Below are positions 47,252 through 56,265 of a stretch of DNA of 64,000 bases, in pieces. Position 1 is the stretch's first letter. The number at the start of each line of letters is the position of its first letter. Under the pieces are notes generated by a model. That model did not search any database. It was not told the origin of the DNA and worked only from the letters and a program-made list of their open reading frames with translations. Both the position numbers and the translations under genes were made by a program. Source of the DNA: Bradyrhizobium roseum (lineage in GTDB: Bacteria; Pseudomonadota; Alphaproteobacteria; Rhizobiales; Xanthobacteraceae); assembly GCF_030413175.1 (NCBI RefSeq), contig NZ_CP129212.1, positions 248,001 to 312,000 of the forward strand, written 5' to 3'.

Positions 47252-47477
47252 CTGTGGATTTTGTGCATCAGTTGTGGGTGGTTCTGTGCCGAAAGAGGAC
47301 AAAGGACCTGTTCTAATGGGTCATCCGATCAATGCCGGTGATGAATCGTTGTCAGAATCATCCAACGCGACGCTGCCTAAATTCCGTTCACGGAAAAATG
47401 CGCCGGATGTGATTCGCTGGCGGTATTCTGCTGATGATTGCAACTGCGCGCCGCCCGCGGACGTCTCAGGCCCGTTC

Positions 47478-48377
47478 ATGCATTTGGAAAACCTGCTGGT
47501 GGCGCTGATCGTCGTGGCCGCGCTCGGTGTCAAGGCCGCGGCCGCGCAGCCAGCGTTTGGCGCGCACGGTGTGGAAGGCGAACCAAACCGCGCGCAGCAA
47601 TGGCTGGTGCCGTCGCCCGATCCGGCAACAGCGTCGCGTGCGGTGCTGTTTCGCCCGCCCGGCGAAGGGCCGTTTCCGCTTGCGGTGATCGCACACGCCT
47701 CTACCCAGAATGCGATGCGGCGGGCGCAGATGCCGCGGCCTGAATACCGCGCGCTGGCCGGCTGGCTGGTGGAGCGCGGTTTTGCCGTGCTGGTCCCCGA
47801 GCGTCCGGGTCATGGCGCGACAGGGGGAAAGTATCTCGAAGATCAGGGTGGCTGCGACGAGGCGGACTACGCGAGATCCGGTCGCGCGACGGCGGACGAG
47901 ATCGCCGCCGCCGCCTCGCTGTTGCGCAAGCAATCCTTCATCCGCCCCGCGGGCATGGTCGTGATCGGTCATTCGGCCGGGGGCTGGGGCGCGCTGGCGC
48001 TGGCCGGTGAGGATCCGAACAACATTGCCGCCATCGTCACGTTCGCAGCCGGCCGCGGTGGGCATGCCGATGATCTTCCCGATCGGATCTGCGCGCCGCA
48101 TGCGCTCACCGCCGCGGCGGGTGAGTTCGGCAAAACGGCGCGCGTAAAGGTGACCTGGCTGGTGGCTGCCAATGACAGCTATTTTTCGCCCACGTTCTCG
48201 CGCAAACTGGCGGACGCGTTTGGTGCCGGTGGCGGCAAGGTGGATTTTAGCGTGCTGCCGGCCCATGGCGGCGAGGGCCACTGGCTGGCGGAGAGCGAGG
48301 CCGGGATAAAACTCGCGGCCGGCGAACTCGACCGCGCGTTGAGAGTGCGCTTCCCGATCCCGGCGAAGAAAAAATGA
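47478..48377 (+). CDS. Exported alpha/beta hydrolase (dienelactone-hydrolase-like)
   Basis: A 299-residue precursor with a signal peptide (LLVALIVVAALGVKAAA, cleavage near AAAQP) and an alpha/beta-hydrolase domain. The nucleophile elbow is GHSAGGWG near 160-167; FPLAVIAHAS near 70 supplies the oxyanion region, and the Asp of ANDSYFSP and the His of GGEGHW near the end complete a likely triad. Substrate unknown. I chose the ATG at 47478 because the frame upstream, from an ATG at 47316 with a fair ribosome site, has A/T-rich third positions and would bury the signal peptide. First gene of a four-gene operon. Confidence 0.85.
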   Translation: MHLENLLVALIVVAALGVKAAAAQPAFGAHGVEGEPNRAQQWLVPSPDPATASRAVLFRPPGEGPFPLAVIAHASTQNAMRRAQMPRPEYRALAGWLVERGFAVLVPERPGHGATGGKYLEDQGGCDEADYARSGRATADEIAAAASLLRKQSFIRPAGMVVIGHSAGGWGALALAGEDPNNIAAIVTFAAGRGGHADDLPDRICAPHALTAAAGEFGKTARVKVTWLVAANDSYFSPTFSRKLADAFGAGGGKVDFSVLPAHGGEGHWLAESEAGIKLAAGELDRALRVRFPIPAKKK

Positions 48378-48841
48378 CGCTGTATTTCCTGGTCAAATAT
48401 CTGCATGTGCTCGGCGCGATCGTCATTCTCGGTACCGGCACGGGCATCGCGTTCTTCATGCTGATGGCGCATCGCAGCCGGGACGCGGCCTTCATCGCGC
48501 GCACTGCCGGGACCGTCGTGATCGCCGACCTGCTGTTCACGCTGACGGCGGTGCTGCTGCAGCCGGTGAGCGGTGGTGTGCTGATGTGGCTGTCCTCCAC
48601 CGGATGGAGCGAGTTCTGGCTGACCGCTTCGCTCGTGCTCTATGCGATGGCCGGGCTGTTCTGGGTGCCTGTCGTCTTCATGCAGATCGAAATGCGCGAC
48701 CTCGCGCGCAACGCTGTCGCGAATAACCAGAAGTTGCCGCAGCGATATCACGCACTTTTCCACCGATGGTTTCTATTTGGGATTCCCGGTTTTGGCTCGG
48801 TCATGGCTATTCTCTGGCTGATGATCGCCAAGCCGCTTTAG
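48374..48841 (+). CDS. DUF2269 membrane protein
   Basis: A 155-residue protein with four membrane helices (about 5-28, 46-68, 80-105 and 132-152) that fits the DUF2269 family. Conserved-looking features are LYFLVKYLHVLGAIVILGTGTG with a His in helix 1, HRSRD in the first loop, GWSEFWLTASL in the third region and YHALFHRWFLFG before helix 4. The histidines in helices 1 and 4 could bind a haem or metal, but this is speculation. It overlaps the upstream hydrolase gene by four bases. Function unknown. Confidence 0.85.
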   Translation: MTLYFLVKYLHVLGAIVILGTGTGIAFFMLMAHRSRDAAFIARTAGTVVIADLLFTLTAVLLQPVSGGVLMWLSSTGWSEFWLTASLVLYAMAGLFWVPVVFMQIEMRDLARNAVANNQKLPQRYHALFHRWFLFGIPGFGSVMAILWLMIAKPL

Positions 48842-48847
48842 GCAGAC

Positions 48848-50167
48848 ATGAACACCGGCAACCGAAAGATCCTTGTGCTCGGCGCTTCCGGCCTGATCGG
48901 CCGTTTCGTCACCGACGATCTGCGCGCGCGGGGATTTCCCGTGGTCGGCGTCGCGCGCAAACTGTCGGCGTCGCAGAAGAGCAGTCCGCTCGATCTCGAG
49001 CTTCCCGTGATGTCGATGGAAGCGCCGATGCTGGCGCGGCTGCTGCGCGATCATCGCATCGATGTCGTCGTCAATTGTCTCGGCGTGCTGCAGGACGGCC
49101 CCGGCAGCGACACGTCGGCGGTTCATTGCGATTTCGTCGCGCGGCTGCTGCAGGCGATTCGCAACGGCGACCGGGGGATTCGCCTCGTGCATATCTCCAT
49201 ACCTGGGGCACCGGAGTCCGACCGAACCGCCTTCGCGACCACCAAGCGGGAGGCCGAGCGGCTGATCGCGGATTCCGGTGTCGCCTTCACGATCCTGCGC
49301 CCAGGTTTCGTGGTGGCTTTGGCGGCCTATGGCGGCAGCGCCATGGTGCGCTCGCTGGCGGCGTTTCCGCTCGACCTGCCGGCCGCCGAGCGCGCCGCGC
49401 CGTTCCAGCCGGTCGCCATGGAGGACATCGCCGCCACCATCGCCTGGCTGGCGGAGCGCGATTGCAGCGAAGCCAACGCTGTGACCTGGGATCTGATGCA
49501 GGAGCAACCGGTCACGCTCGGTGACGTGATCGATCAGTTCCGCGAGGTGTTCGGCACCGGCCGCTGGTGGCGCATCGTGATGCCGACGTTCTTGATCGAT
49601 TTCGGCGCCAAGCTCGGCGATCTCGCCAACCGGTTCGGCTGGATGCCGCCGATGCGAACCACCGCGATCGCGGAGCTGCGCCGCGGCGTCAGCGGCGACC
49701 CCGCCGACTGGATCGCCGCGACCGGAATCGTGCCCAGGCCCATCGAGCAGACGGCCGGAAAACGCCCCGCCACCATTCAGGACAAATGGTTTGCCCGGCT
49801 GTTCCCGATCAAGGCGCTTGTCATCGCAAGCCTCGTGCTGTTCTGGGTCGTCTCGGGCTTCATCGCGCTGGTGATCTCCTATGACGCTGCGGAAGGGATA
49901 CTGCGCGACCACGGTTTTCCGCCGTGGCTGGTTGCGCCCGTCACAATTGGCACAAGCCTGATGGATATCAGCATCGGCGTGTTGATTGCGTTCCGCCGCA
50001 CCGCGGCGATCGGCCTGATGGCCGGCATCACAGCCTCGCTCGGCTATATGCTGGGCGCGGCGATCCTGACGCCGGACCTCTGGATCGAGCCGCTCGGCGC
50101 ACTGGTGAAGACCGGCCCCGCCGTGGTGCTGATGCTGGTGGCGCTGCTGACGTTGGACAATCGATAG
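48848..50167 (+). CDS. Atypical SDR fused to a DoxX-like membrane domain
   Basis: A 439-residue two-domain protein. Residues 1-300 are an NAD(P)-binding atypical SDR of the YbjT/NmrA kind (ILVLGASGLIGRFV near 7-20, then TTKREAERLIADSGVAFTILRPGF near 135-158, without an active-site YxxxK pair at the usual place). Residues of about 318-437 carry four membrane helices typical of a DoxX-like domain (ALVIASLVLFWVVSGFIAL; TSLMDISIGVLIAFRR). It starts six bases after DUF2269. DoxX-type proteins take part in membrane quinol or thiol redox processes; the specific substrate is unknown. Confidence 0.85.
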   Translation: MNTGNRKILVLGASGLIGRFVTDDLRARGFPVVGVARKLSASQKSSPLDLELPVMSMEAPMLARLLRDHRIDVVVNCLGVLQDGPGSDTSAVHCDFVARLLQAIRNGDRGIRLVHISIPGAPESDRTAFATTKREAERLIADSGVAFTILRPGFVVALAAYGGSAMVRSLAAFPLDLPAAERAAPFQPVAMEDIAATIAWLAERDCSEANAVTWDLMQEQPVTLGDVIDQFREVFGTGRWWRIVMPTFLIDFGAKLGDLANRFGWMPPMRTTAIAELRRGVSGDPADWIAATGIVPRPIEQTAGKRPATIQDKWFARLFPIKALVIASLVLFWVVSGFIALVISYDAAEGILRDHGFPPWLVAPVTIGTSLMDISIGVLIAFRRTAAIGLMAGITASLGYMLGAAILTPDLWIEPLGALVKTGPAVVLMLVALLTLDNR

Positions 50168-50188
50168 CGTTGAAGTGACAGGATATCG

Positions 50189-50596
50189 ATGACCGAGCGG
50201 CCCGACGACGACGTGATCCTCTACGACGGCGTCTGCATCTTCTGCTCGCGCTGGGTCCGCTTCGTCGCTACCCGCGACGTCGCGCGAAAATTCCGCTTCA
50301 CCGCGATCCAGTCGCCCTACGGCACACGGCTGGCGCAGGCGTTCGGGATCGATCCCGATGATCCCGACACCAACGCCTTCGTGCACGGCGGCACCGCTCA
50401 TTTCAAATCCGATGCCGCGCTGACGGTGCTGTCGCAACTGCCGCGATGGCGCTGGACGCGCGCATTATTCATGGTGCCCAGGCCGTTGCGCGACGCGATC
50501 TACAATCTGGTGGCGCGCAACCGCTACCGGATTTTCGGAAAATTTGATTCGTGTTTCGTGCCGGATGCGGACATGCGCGCAAGGGTGCTGGAATAG
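50189..50596 (+). CDS. DCC-family (DUF393/YuxK) thiol-oxidoreductase-like protein
   Basis: A 135-residue soluble protein with the DCC signature near the N-terminus: VILYDGVCIFCSRWVRFV, where D-G-x-C-x-x-C gives the presumed redox cysteines, and FRFTAIQS following. YRIFGKFDSCFVPD near the C-terminus holds a third cysteine. The family is predicted to be a thiol-disulphide oxidoreductase and often accompanies DoxX-like or membrane carboxylase-like proteins. Here it is 21 bases after the SDR-DoxX gene, so the two probably work together. Biochemical function untested. Confidence 0.88.
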   Translation: MTERPDDDVILYDGVCIFCSRWVRFVATRDVARKFRFTAIQSPYGTRLAQAFGIDPDDPDTNAFVHGGTAHFKSDAALTVLSQLPRWRWTRALFMVPRPLRDAIYNLVARNRYRIFGKFDSCFVPDADMRARVLE

Positions 50597-50750
50597 TCGC
50601 ACCGCCAGCGGTTGTGCGCCGAGCGAAAGTCGACAAATCAAAGTAGACACGCCATCATGGAACCACCTAAGGTATTGAAGCTGGATTGCCGCTGACAAAA
50701 TTATTGCTGCTCCGACTTGCGCGAGAAAAACAAGCGAGGGGTGAAGAGCG

Positions 50751-51452
50751 TTGGAGGAGTTGGGAAAAGACGACGCTGGCGGACCGGCGGGCCCGGATCA
50801 ACTGAAGGCCGAAGCCAACAAGCGCAAATCCTGGCGGCCGGCGCCCGGTATCGCGATTTGCGCCGCTGACATTCCGATCGCTCCGGTTCAACTCCATGGT
50901 GTCTCACCGCACGGCGAGCACGATCGGCCGACCGAATCGGGGCTGGACGTGGCCGGATATGGCCGGGCGATGCCGGCTTATTCGGCATTTGAACTTCCGT
51001 GGCAGGATCGGCTGCTGGAGTGCCTCCTCAAGATGAGCCCGGCGGCCTTCGAGCGGCTGTGTCAAAGGATCTTGAAAGACTCCGGATTCATCAAGGTCGA
51101 CGTGACGGGACGAAATGGGGATGGCGGGATCGACGGCATCGGCGTGCTTCGCCTGAATCTTCTCTCGTTTCACGTCTTCTTCCAATGCAAGCGCTGGAAA
51201 GGCTCGGTCGGCGCCTCGGTGATCCGGGATTTCCGCGGTGCGATGGTCGGCAGGGCCGACAAGGGACTGGTCATGACGACCGGAACGTTCACCACCGACG
51301 CGCGGAAGGAAGCCACCCGGGACGGCGCGCCGGCGATCGATCTGGTCGACGGCGAAACCCTGTGCGAGCTTTTGAAAGGCCTGGAGATCGGTGTGTCGAT
51401 CCGGAAGGTCGAGCACGTGCTGGTGGAGCAGCGCGTGTTCCTGGAGTTTTAG
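50751..51452 (+). CDS. Mrr-type restriction-endonuclease-like protein
   Basis: A 233-residue protein whose C-terminal half is an Mrr-type PD-(D/E)xK nuclease domain: MSPAAFERLCQRILKDSGF near 94, then GRNGDGGIDGIG with the catalytic Asp, FFQCKRWKG with the Q-x-K lysine, and FRGAMVGRADKGLVMTTGTFT. Nucleases of this kind cut modified DNA or act in DNA repair. The first 90 residues lack a recognisable winged-helix specificity domain, and there is no methyltransferase or helicase beside it. The start is uncertain: a TTG at 50751 after GAGGGG, or an ATG at 50970. Confidence 0.8.
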   Translation: MEELGKDDAGGPAGPDQLKAEANKRKSWRPAPGIAICAADIPIAPVQLHGVSPHGEHDRPTESGLDVAGYGRAMPAYSAFELPWQDRLLECLLKMSPAAFERLCQRILKDSGFIKVDVTGRNGDGGIDGIGVLRLNLLSFHVFFQCKRWKGSVGASVIRDFRGAMVGRADKGLVMTTGTFTTDARKEATRDGAPAIDLVDGETLCELLKGLEIGVSIRKVEHVLVEQRVFLEF

Positions 51453-51458
51453 GGTGGG

Positions 51459-52715
51459 CTATTCGCCTGTGCGCGAAGCCAGCACTTCCTTTGCCGCCCG
51501 CTCCCCCGAATCCCGTGCCCCATGCGCGGTCGAGAAAAATTCCGGCGACGTTGCCTCTCCCGCAAAGAACAACCGTCCATCGACCGGTGCCGCCAGCACC
51601 GCCCGATCCCCCGCATGGCCCGGCAGCGCGTGCGAATACGAACCGCGCGCGAAGGGATCGTGGGCCCAGCGCGATTCCGCGAGCGGCTTCAGCTTGCGGC
51701 GGAAATCATTGCCGAGGATGGAGACGATCTCGTTGATGCTTTCCGCGGCGAGCGCGCCTTCGCCGGCGTCTTCCAGCGATTGGGCGAAACGGCCGCCGAA
51801 AAAACCTTCGATGCAGGGCTGGCCGAACGGGCGCAGGTGATAAGTGCCCATCGCGGTGCGCATCGTGGCGGCGCGCAGGTTGCCCTCTTTCGGCAGCGCC
51901 TCGGGTTCATCCAAAGCAAGCGTCACCTTGTCGGCGAGGCCGAGCGGCAGGCCGCGTGCGGCGTCGACCTTGGCCGGCAAGGGCGGGTGAAAGCGGATCG
52001 CCTCGTCTGCGATCAGGTTGGTCGGCACGGTGACGATGACCTTGTCCGTCGTCAGCGTGCCCTGCGAGGTCTCGATGCGGATGCGCTTCGCCGAATGGTC
52101 GATCAGCGTCACCGCGCAATTCAGCGCGACCGGGCACGTCGCGCCATAGGCCGCTATCAGCGCGCCATAGCCGCGGCGGACGCGCCAGTTGAGGTCGGTG
52201 TCTTCATAGGCGTCCATGTCGAGCAGCGAGACCTGGTCGAGCTCGCAGCCATTGATGTAGGTCGAGATCGCATCGATCATCGGGTTCCAGCGGTTGCCGG
52301 GCTCGAGACACGCATTGGCGGGGCCGTCGTGGCCGCTCTGCAGGGCCTCTCGCGCGGCTTGCTCGGCGCGATCGTAGAACGCATCCAGCGCGGCGATGAA
52401 TTCGTCGCGGTCGTCCTGAGGGAACGCCTTGCCGTAGGCGCGCTCGCGCCAGGGCGGCAGGTTCCTGTTGATCTCGAAGCCCAGCGTTTCGGCGATTTTG
52501 ACGAACGAGTTCTGATCCGCCGAATGCAGCCAGCCGCAGCCGACGTCGAAGGTGACCTCGGGCGAGGCCATGATGGTGTGCGCCCGGCCGCCGAGGCGGT
52601 CGCGCGCTTCGAGCACGATGACTGAAAGCCCGGAATCTTTCAGCGCATTCGCAGCGCCAAGGCCGGCGGCGCCGGCACCGATGATGGCGACATCGACGGA
52701 GGAGGGGAGGGGCAT
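51459..52715 (-). CDS. Flavin-containing amine oxidase family protein
   Basis: A 418-residue FAD-dependent oxidoreductase. The FAD site VAIIGAGAAGLGAANAL is at 10-26, continued by VIVLEARDRLGGRAHT; DVGCGWLHS follows, and the C-terminal FFAGEATSPEFFSTAHGA closes the flavin site. It lacks a signal peptide. The amine or polyamine substrate is unknown. I chose the ATG at 52715 because the open frame upstream (to 52811) reads through the interspersed repeat at 52728-52815 and is not part of the protein. Confidence 0.9.
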   Translation of the reverse strand: MPLPSSVDVAIIGAGAAGLGAANALKDSGLSVIVLEARDRLGGRAHTIMASPEVTFDVGCGWLHSADQNSFVKIAETLGFEINRNLPPWRERAYGKAFPQDDRDEFIAALDAFYDRAEQAAREALQSGHDGPANACLEPGNRWNPMIDAISTYINGCELDQVSLLDMDAYEDTDLNWRVRRGYGALIAAYGATCPVALNCAVTLIDHSAKRIRIETSQGTLTTDKVIVTVPTNLIADEAIRFHPPLPAKVDAARGLPLGLADKVTLALDEPEALPKEGNLRAATMRTAMGTYHLRPFGQPCIEGFFGGRFAQSLEDAGEGALAAESINEIVSILGNDFRRKLKPLAESRWAHDPFARGSYSHALPGHAGDRAVLAAPVDGRLFFAGEATSPEFFSTAHGARDSGERAAKEVLASRTGE

Positions 52716-52727
52716 CGTCTGCTCTAC

Positions 52728-52815
52728 CGTCATGCCCGGGCTTGCCCCGGGCATCCACGTTGTTGTCTCAGCAGTATCGAAGACGTGGATGGCCGGGACA
52801 AGCCCGGCCATGACG
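52728..52815. repeat. Interspersed dyad repeat, copy B
   Basis: Second copy of the element at 28542-28635. Outer arms cgtcatgcccgg and ccggccatgacg, inner nested hairpins with cttgccccggg and ggccgggacaagcccggcc, joined by catccacgt/acgtggatg. It fills the space between typA and the amine oxidase gene, both on the minus strand, and lies in the leader of the latter. Confidence 0.85.
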
Positions 52816-52836
52816 GCTTCTTGGCCGGATGCGGCC

Positions 52837-54663
<1,827 letters not shown>

Positions 54664-54694
54664 GGCTCTTCTTCTGGTCGTGCATGGTGGATAC

Positions 54695-54735
54695 GCGATC
54701 TCGCCGGAAAACCGGGACCCACTTTTCCGGATCGC
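54695..54735. repeat. Dyad repeat in the typA leader
   Basis: Arms gcgatc (54695-54700) plus ccggaaaa and ttttccgg plus atcgc (ending 54735) around ccgggaccca. It resembles the dispersed ccggaaaagtgggtaccggt-type repeats of this genus group, as do the shorter remnants near 24690-24725 and at 33243-33280. It lies 32-72 bases upstream of typA. Confidence 0.5.
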
Positions 54736-54899
54736 GCTTCTAAAACCTGGAATTAAATGGGGTGCTTTCCCCCCAAAAAGGAAGCCCGGCCAAAAGGACC
54801 GGGCACGCCTTACGCGTTGCGGCGCAATATAGTCAGAAAACGCCAAAAAACAATGATTTGTTTGGCGTTTGGTTAGTCGATTTGGGCGCGTTGCCGGCC

Positions 54900-55655
54900 C
54901 TAATTGTCCTGGTCGGGGTCGGGATAGACCCCCCGCAGAACCTCCTCGAAATGAGCCTTGACCGCCTCGTTGCACTGGCAGGACCGGTTTCGCAGGGCGT
55001 CCGGGTTGCGGACCAGGATCGAACCGCGCCGGGTCTCCAGCGTGCCTTCCGCCTTGAAGGTCTGAATGACCCGGCTGGTATAGGAACGGCCGACGCCGAG
55101 CAGGGTCGCCAATTGCTCGTGGGTCAGCGGTACGACCTCGTCGCCGTCGGTGCGTTCCATTGCCGAAACGATCCATTTCGCCGTGCGCTGCTCGATCGAG
55201 TGGATCGCATTGCAGGCGGTGGACTGGAATATCTGGGCCAGCATGCAGTCGGCATAGCGGGCGAATATGTTGTTCAGGCTGCGAGACTTCGCCTTCGCCG
55301 CATCAAGCTTGCTGATCGGCATCCGGACGAACGGCCCGGCGAATTTGACCGTGATGCGGGTATATGCCGGAAGATGGCCCTGGCTCACGATGCCGCCGAC
55401 CGCGCCTTCGCGGCCGATCAGGATGGTCTCGACGGCGCGACCGTCCTCGTTGGTCACCATGTAGGACACCAGGCTGGGACCGCAGGGGAAATGGACGGTT
55501 TCGACATGGTCGCCCGGGTTGTAGAGCAGGTCGTTTGGGGCGGCATCCGTCGTGACAAGGCTCGGTTCGATCAAGCCAAAATCGGCGTCACTCAGGCGAC
55601 GCAGCAAATTGTTGAACGGCCGACCACTGGCCGCGGCGTCCGGTCTCGAAATCAT
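54900..55655 (-). CDS. Crp/Fnr-family transcriptional regulator
   Basis: A 251-residue regulator with an N-terminal cyclic-nucleotide-binding-like domain (about 15-135; VETVHFPCGPSLVSYMVT and GREGAVGG) and a C-terminal winged helix (about 150-225; LTHEQLATLLGVGRSYTSRVIQTFKAEG). It lacks the Fnr iron-sulphur cysteine cluster and a clear cAMP-binding Arg, so the ligand is unknown. The last 20 residues include a C-x-C pair (SCQCNEAVK). A near-perfect palindrome 55-70 bases upstream suggests autoregulation. It is divergent from a single-domain response regulator gene. Confidence 0.9.
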   Translation of the reverse strand: MISRPDAAASGRPFNNLLRRLSDADFGLIEPSLVTTDAAPNDLLYNPGDHVETVHFPCGPSLVSYMVTNEDGRAVETILIGREGAVGGIVSQGHLPAYTRITVKFAGPFVRMPISKLDAAKAKSRSLNNIFARYADCMLAQIFQSTACNAIHSIEQRTAKWIVSAMERTDGDEVVPLTHEQLATLLGVGRSYTSRVIQTFKAEGTLETRRGSILVRNPDALRNRSCQCNEAVKAHFEEVLRGVYPDPDQDN

Positions 55656-55709
55656 TGAAGGTTCCCCGCTCCCCGCCGGAGCACAATAATCGATCCCGTC
55701 CGCCCTATG

Positions 55710-55725
55710 TGTTCACTAGTGGACA
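55710..55725. promoter_or_regulatory. Palindromic candidate operator upstream of the Crp/Fnr-family gene
   Basis: tgttcactagtggaca is a 16-base palindrome with one mismatched pair (perfect centre cactagtg). It lies between the divergent starts of the Crp/Fnr-family gene (55655, minus) and the response regulator gene (55861, plus), at a distance suitable for binding by the former. Recognition by eye. Confidence 0.5.
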
Positions 55726-55860
55726 GACGATGGAAACGACTTGTGATGGTTTCCGTTCCGGAACCCGCGATATGCTTCTTGGTATCGGCGGGCAGTTGTG
55801 CCTTCCGGGGCTTCGGCCCGGGCTCCTGATCAATGGCTGAACCCTGAACTGGCGAGAGAC

Positions 55861-56241
55861 ATGGACCCCGCCTCCTGTGACGGCTTGCCCAATGACGTGC
55901 TGATCGTCGAAGACGATCCACTCATTGCGCTCGATTTCGAAGATCGGCTTTTGGGCTTTGGAGTGAAGACGGTGCGGACCGCCGGCAACGTGGCCAAGGC
56001 ACTGGACTTGATCGCCCACCGGTCGCCGGATTTTGCGCTGCTCGATGTCAGCCTCAGTCGAGAGAAGAGTTTTGGGGTGGCCGAACGGCTGGAGGCGCTC
56101 AAAATTCCGTTTGTGTTCGTCACCGGCTACGGCGCCGAGGCGGGGCTTCCAGCTGCCTTCGCAGCGAAGCCGCGGCTGCCAAAACCCTGCCCCAGTGAGG
56201 CGCTGGAAGCGATGTTGCGAAAGGGATCGCGCTGCGGCTAG
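55861..56241 (+). CDS. Single-domain response regulator receiver protein
   Basis: A 126-residue stand-alone receiver domain with no output domain. The acidic pair is in VEDD (17-20), the phospho-acceptor is Asp62 in ALLDVSLS, and the conserved Lys108 lies in LPKP; Thr88 in FVTGYG is the switch residue. The closest type is the FixJ/CheY-like stand-alone receivers of rhizobia. It has no adjacent kinase; the hybrid kinase at 8.1 kb is a possible but unproven partner. I chose the ATG at 55861; an upstream start would add an unconserved 21 residues. Confidence 0.85.
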   Translation: MDPASCDGLPNDVLIVEDDPLIALDFEDRLLGFGVKTVRTAGNVAKALDLIAHRSPDFALLDVSLSREKSFGVAERLEALKIPFVFVTGYGAEAGLPAAFAAKPRLPKPCPSEALEAMLRKGSRCG

Positions 56242-56265
56242 ACCGCTCTATACCGTCGACCGGCC

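Noticed and set aside
47316..47477. An earlier start for the exported hydrolase, with AAAGGA ahead of the ATG
   Set aside because: The added 54 codons have A/T-rich third positions and would place the obvious signal peptide internally.
52716..52811. A longer amine oxidase beginning MAGLVPAIHV
   Set aside because: The extension is translation of the interspersed repeat at 52728-52815. The true FAD-binding start follows at 52715.
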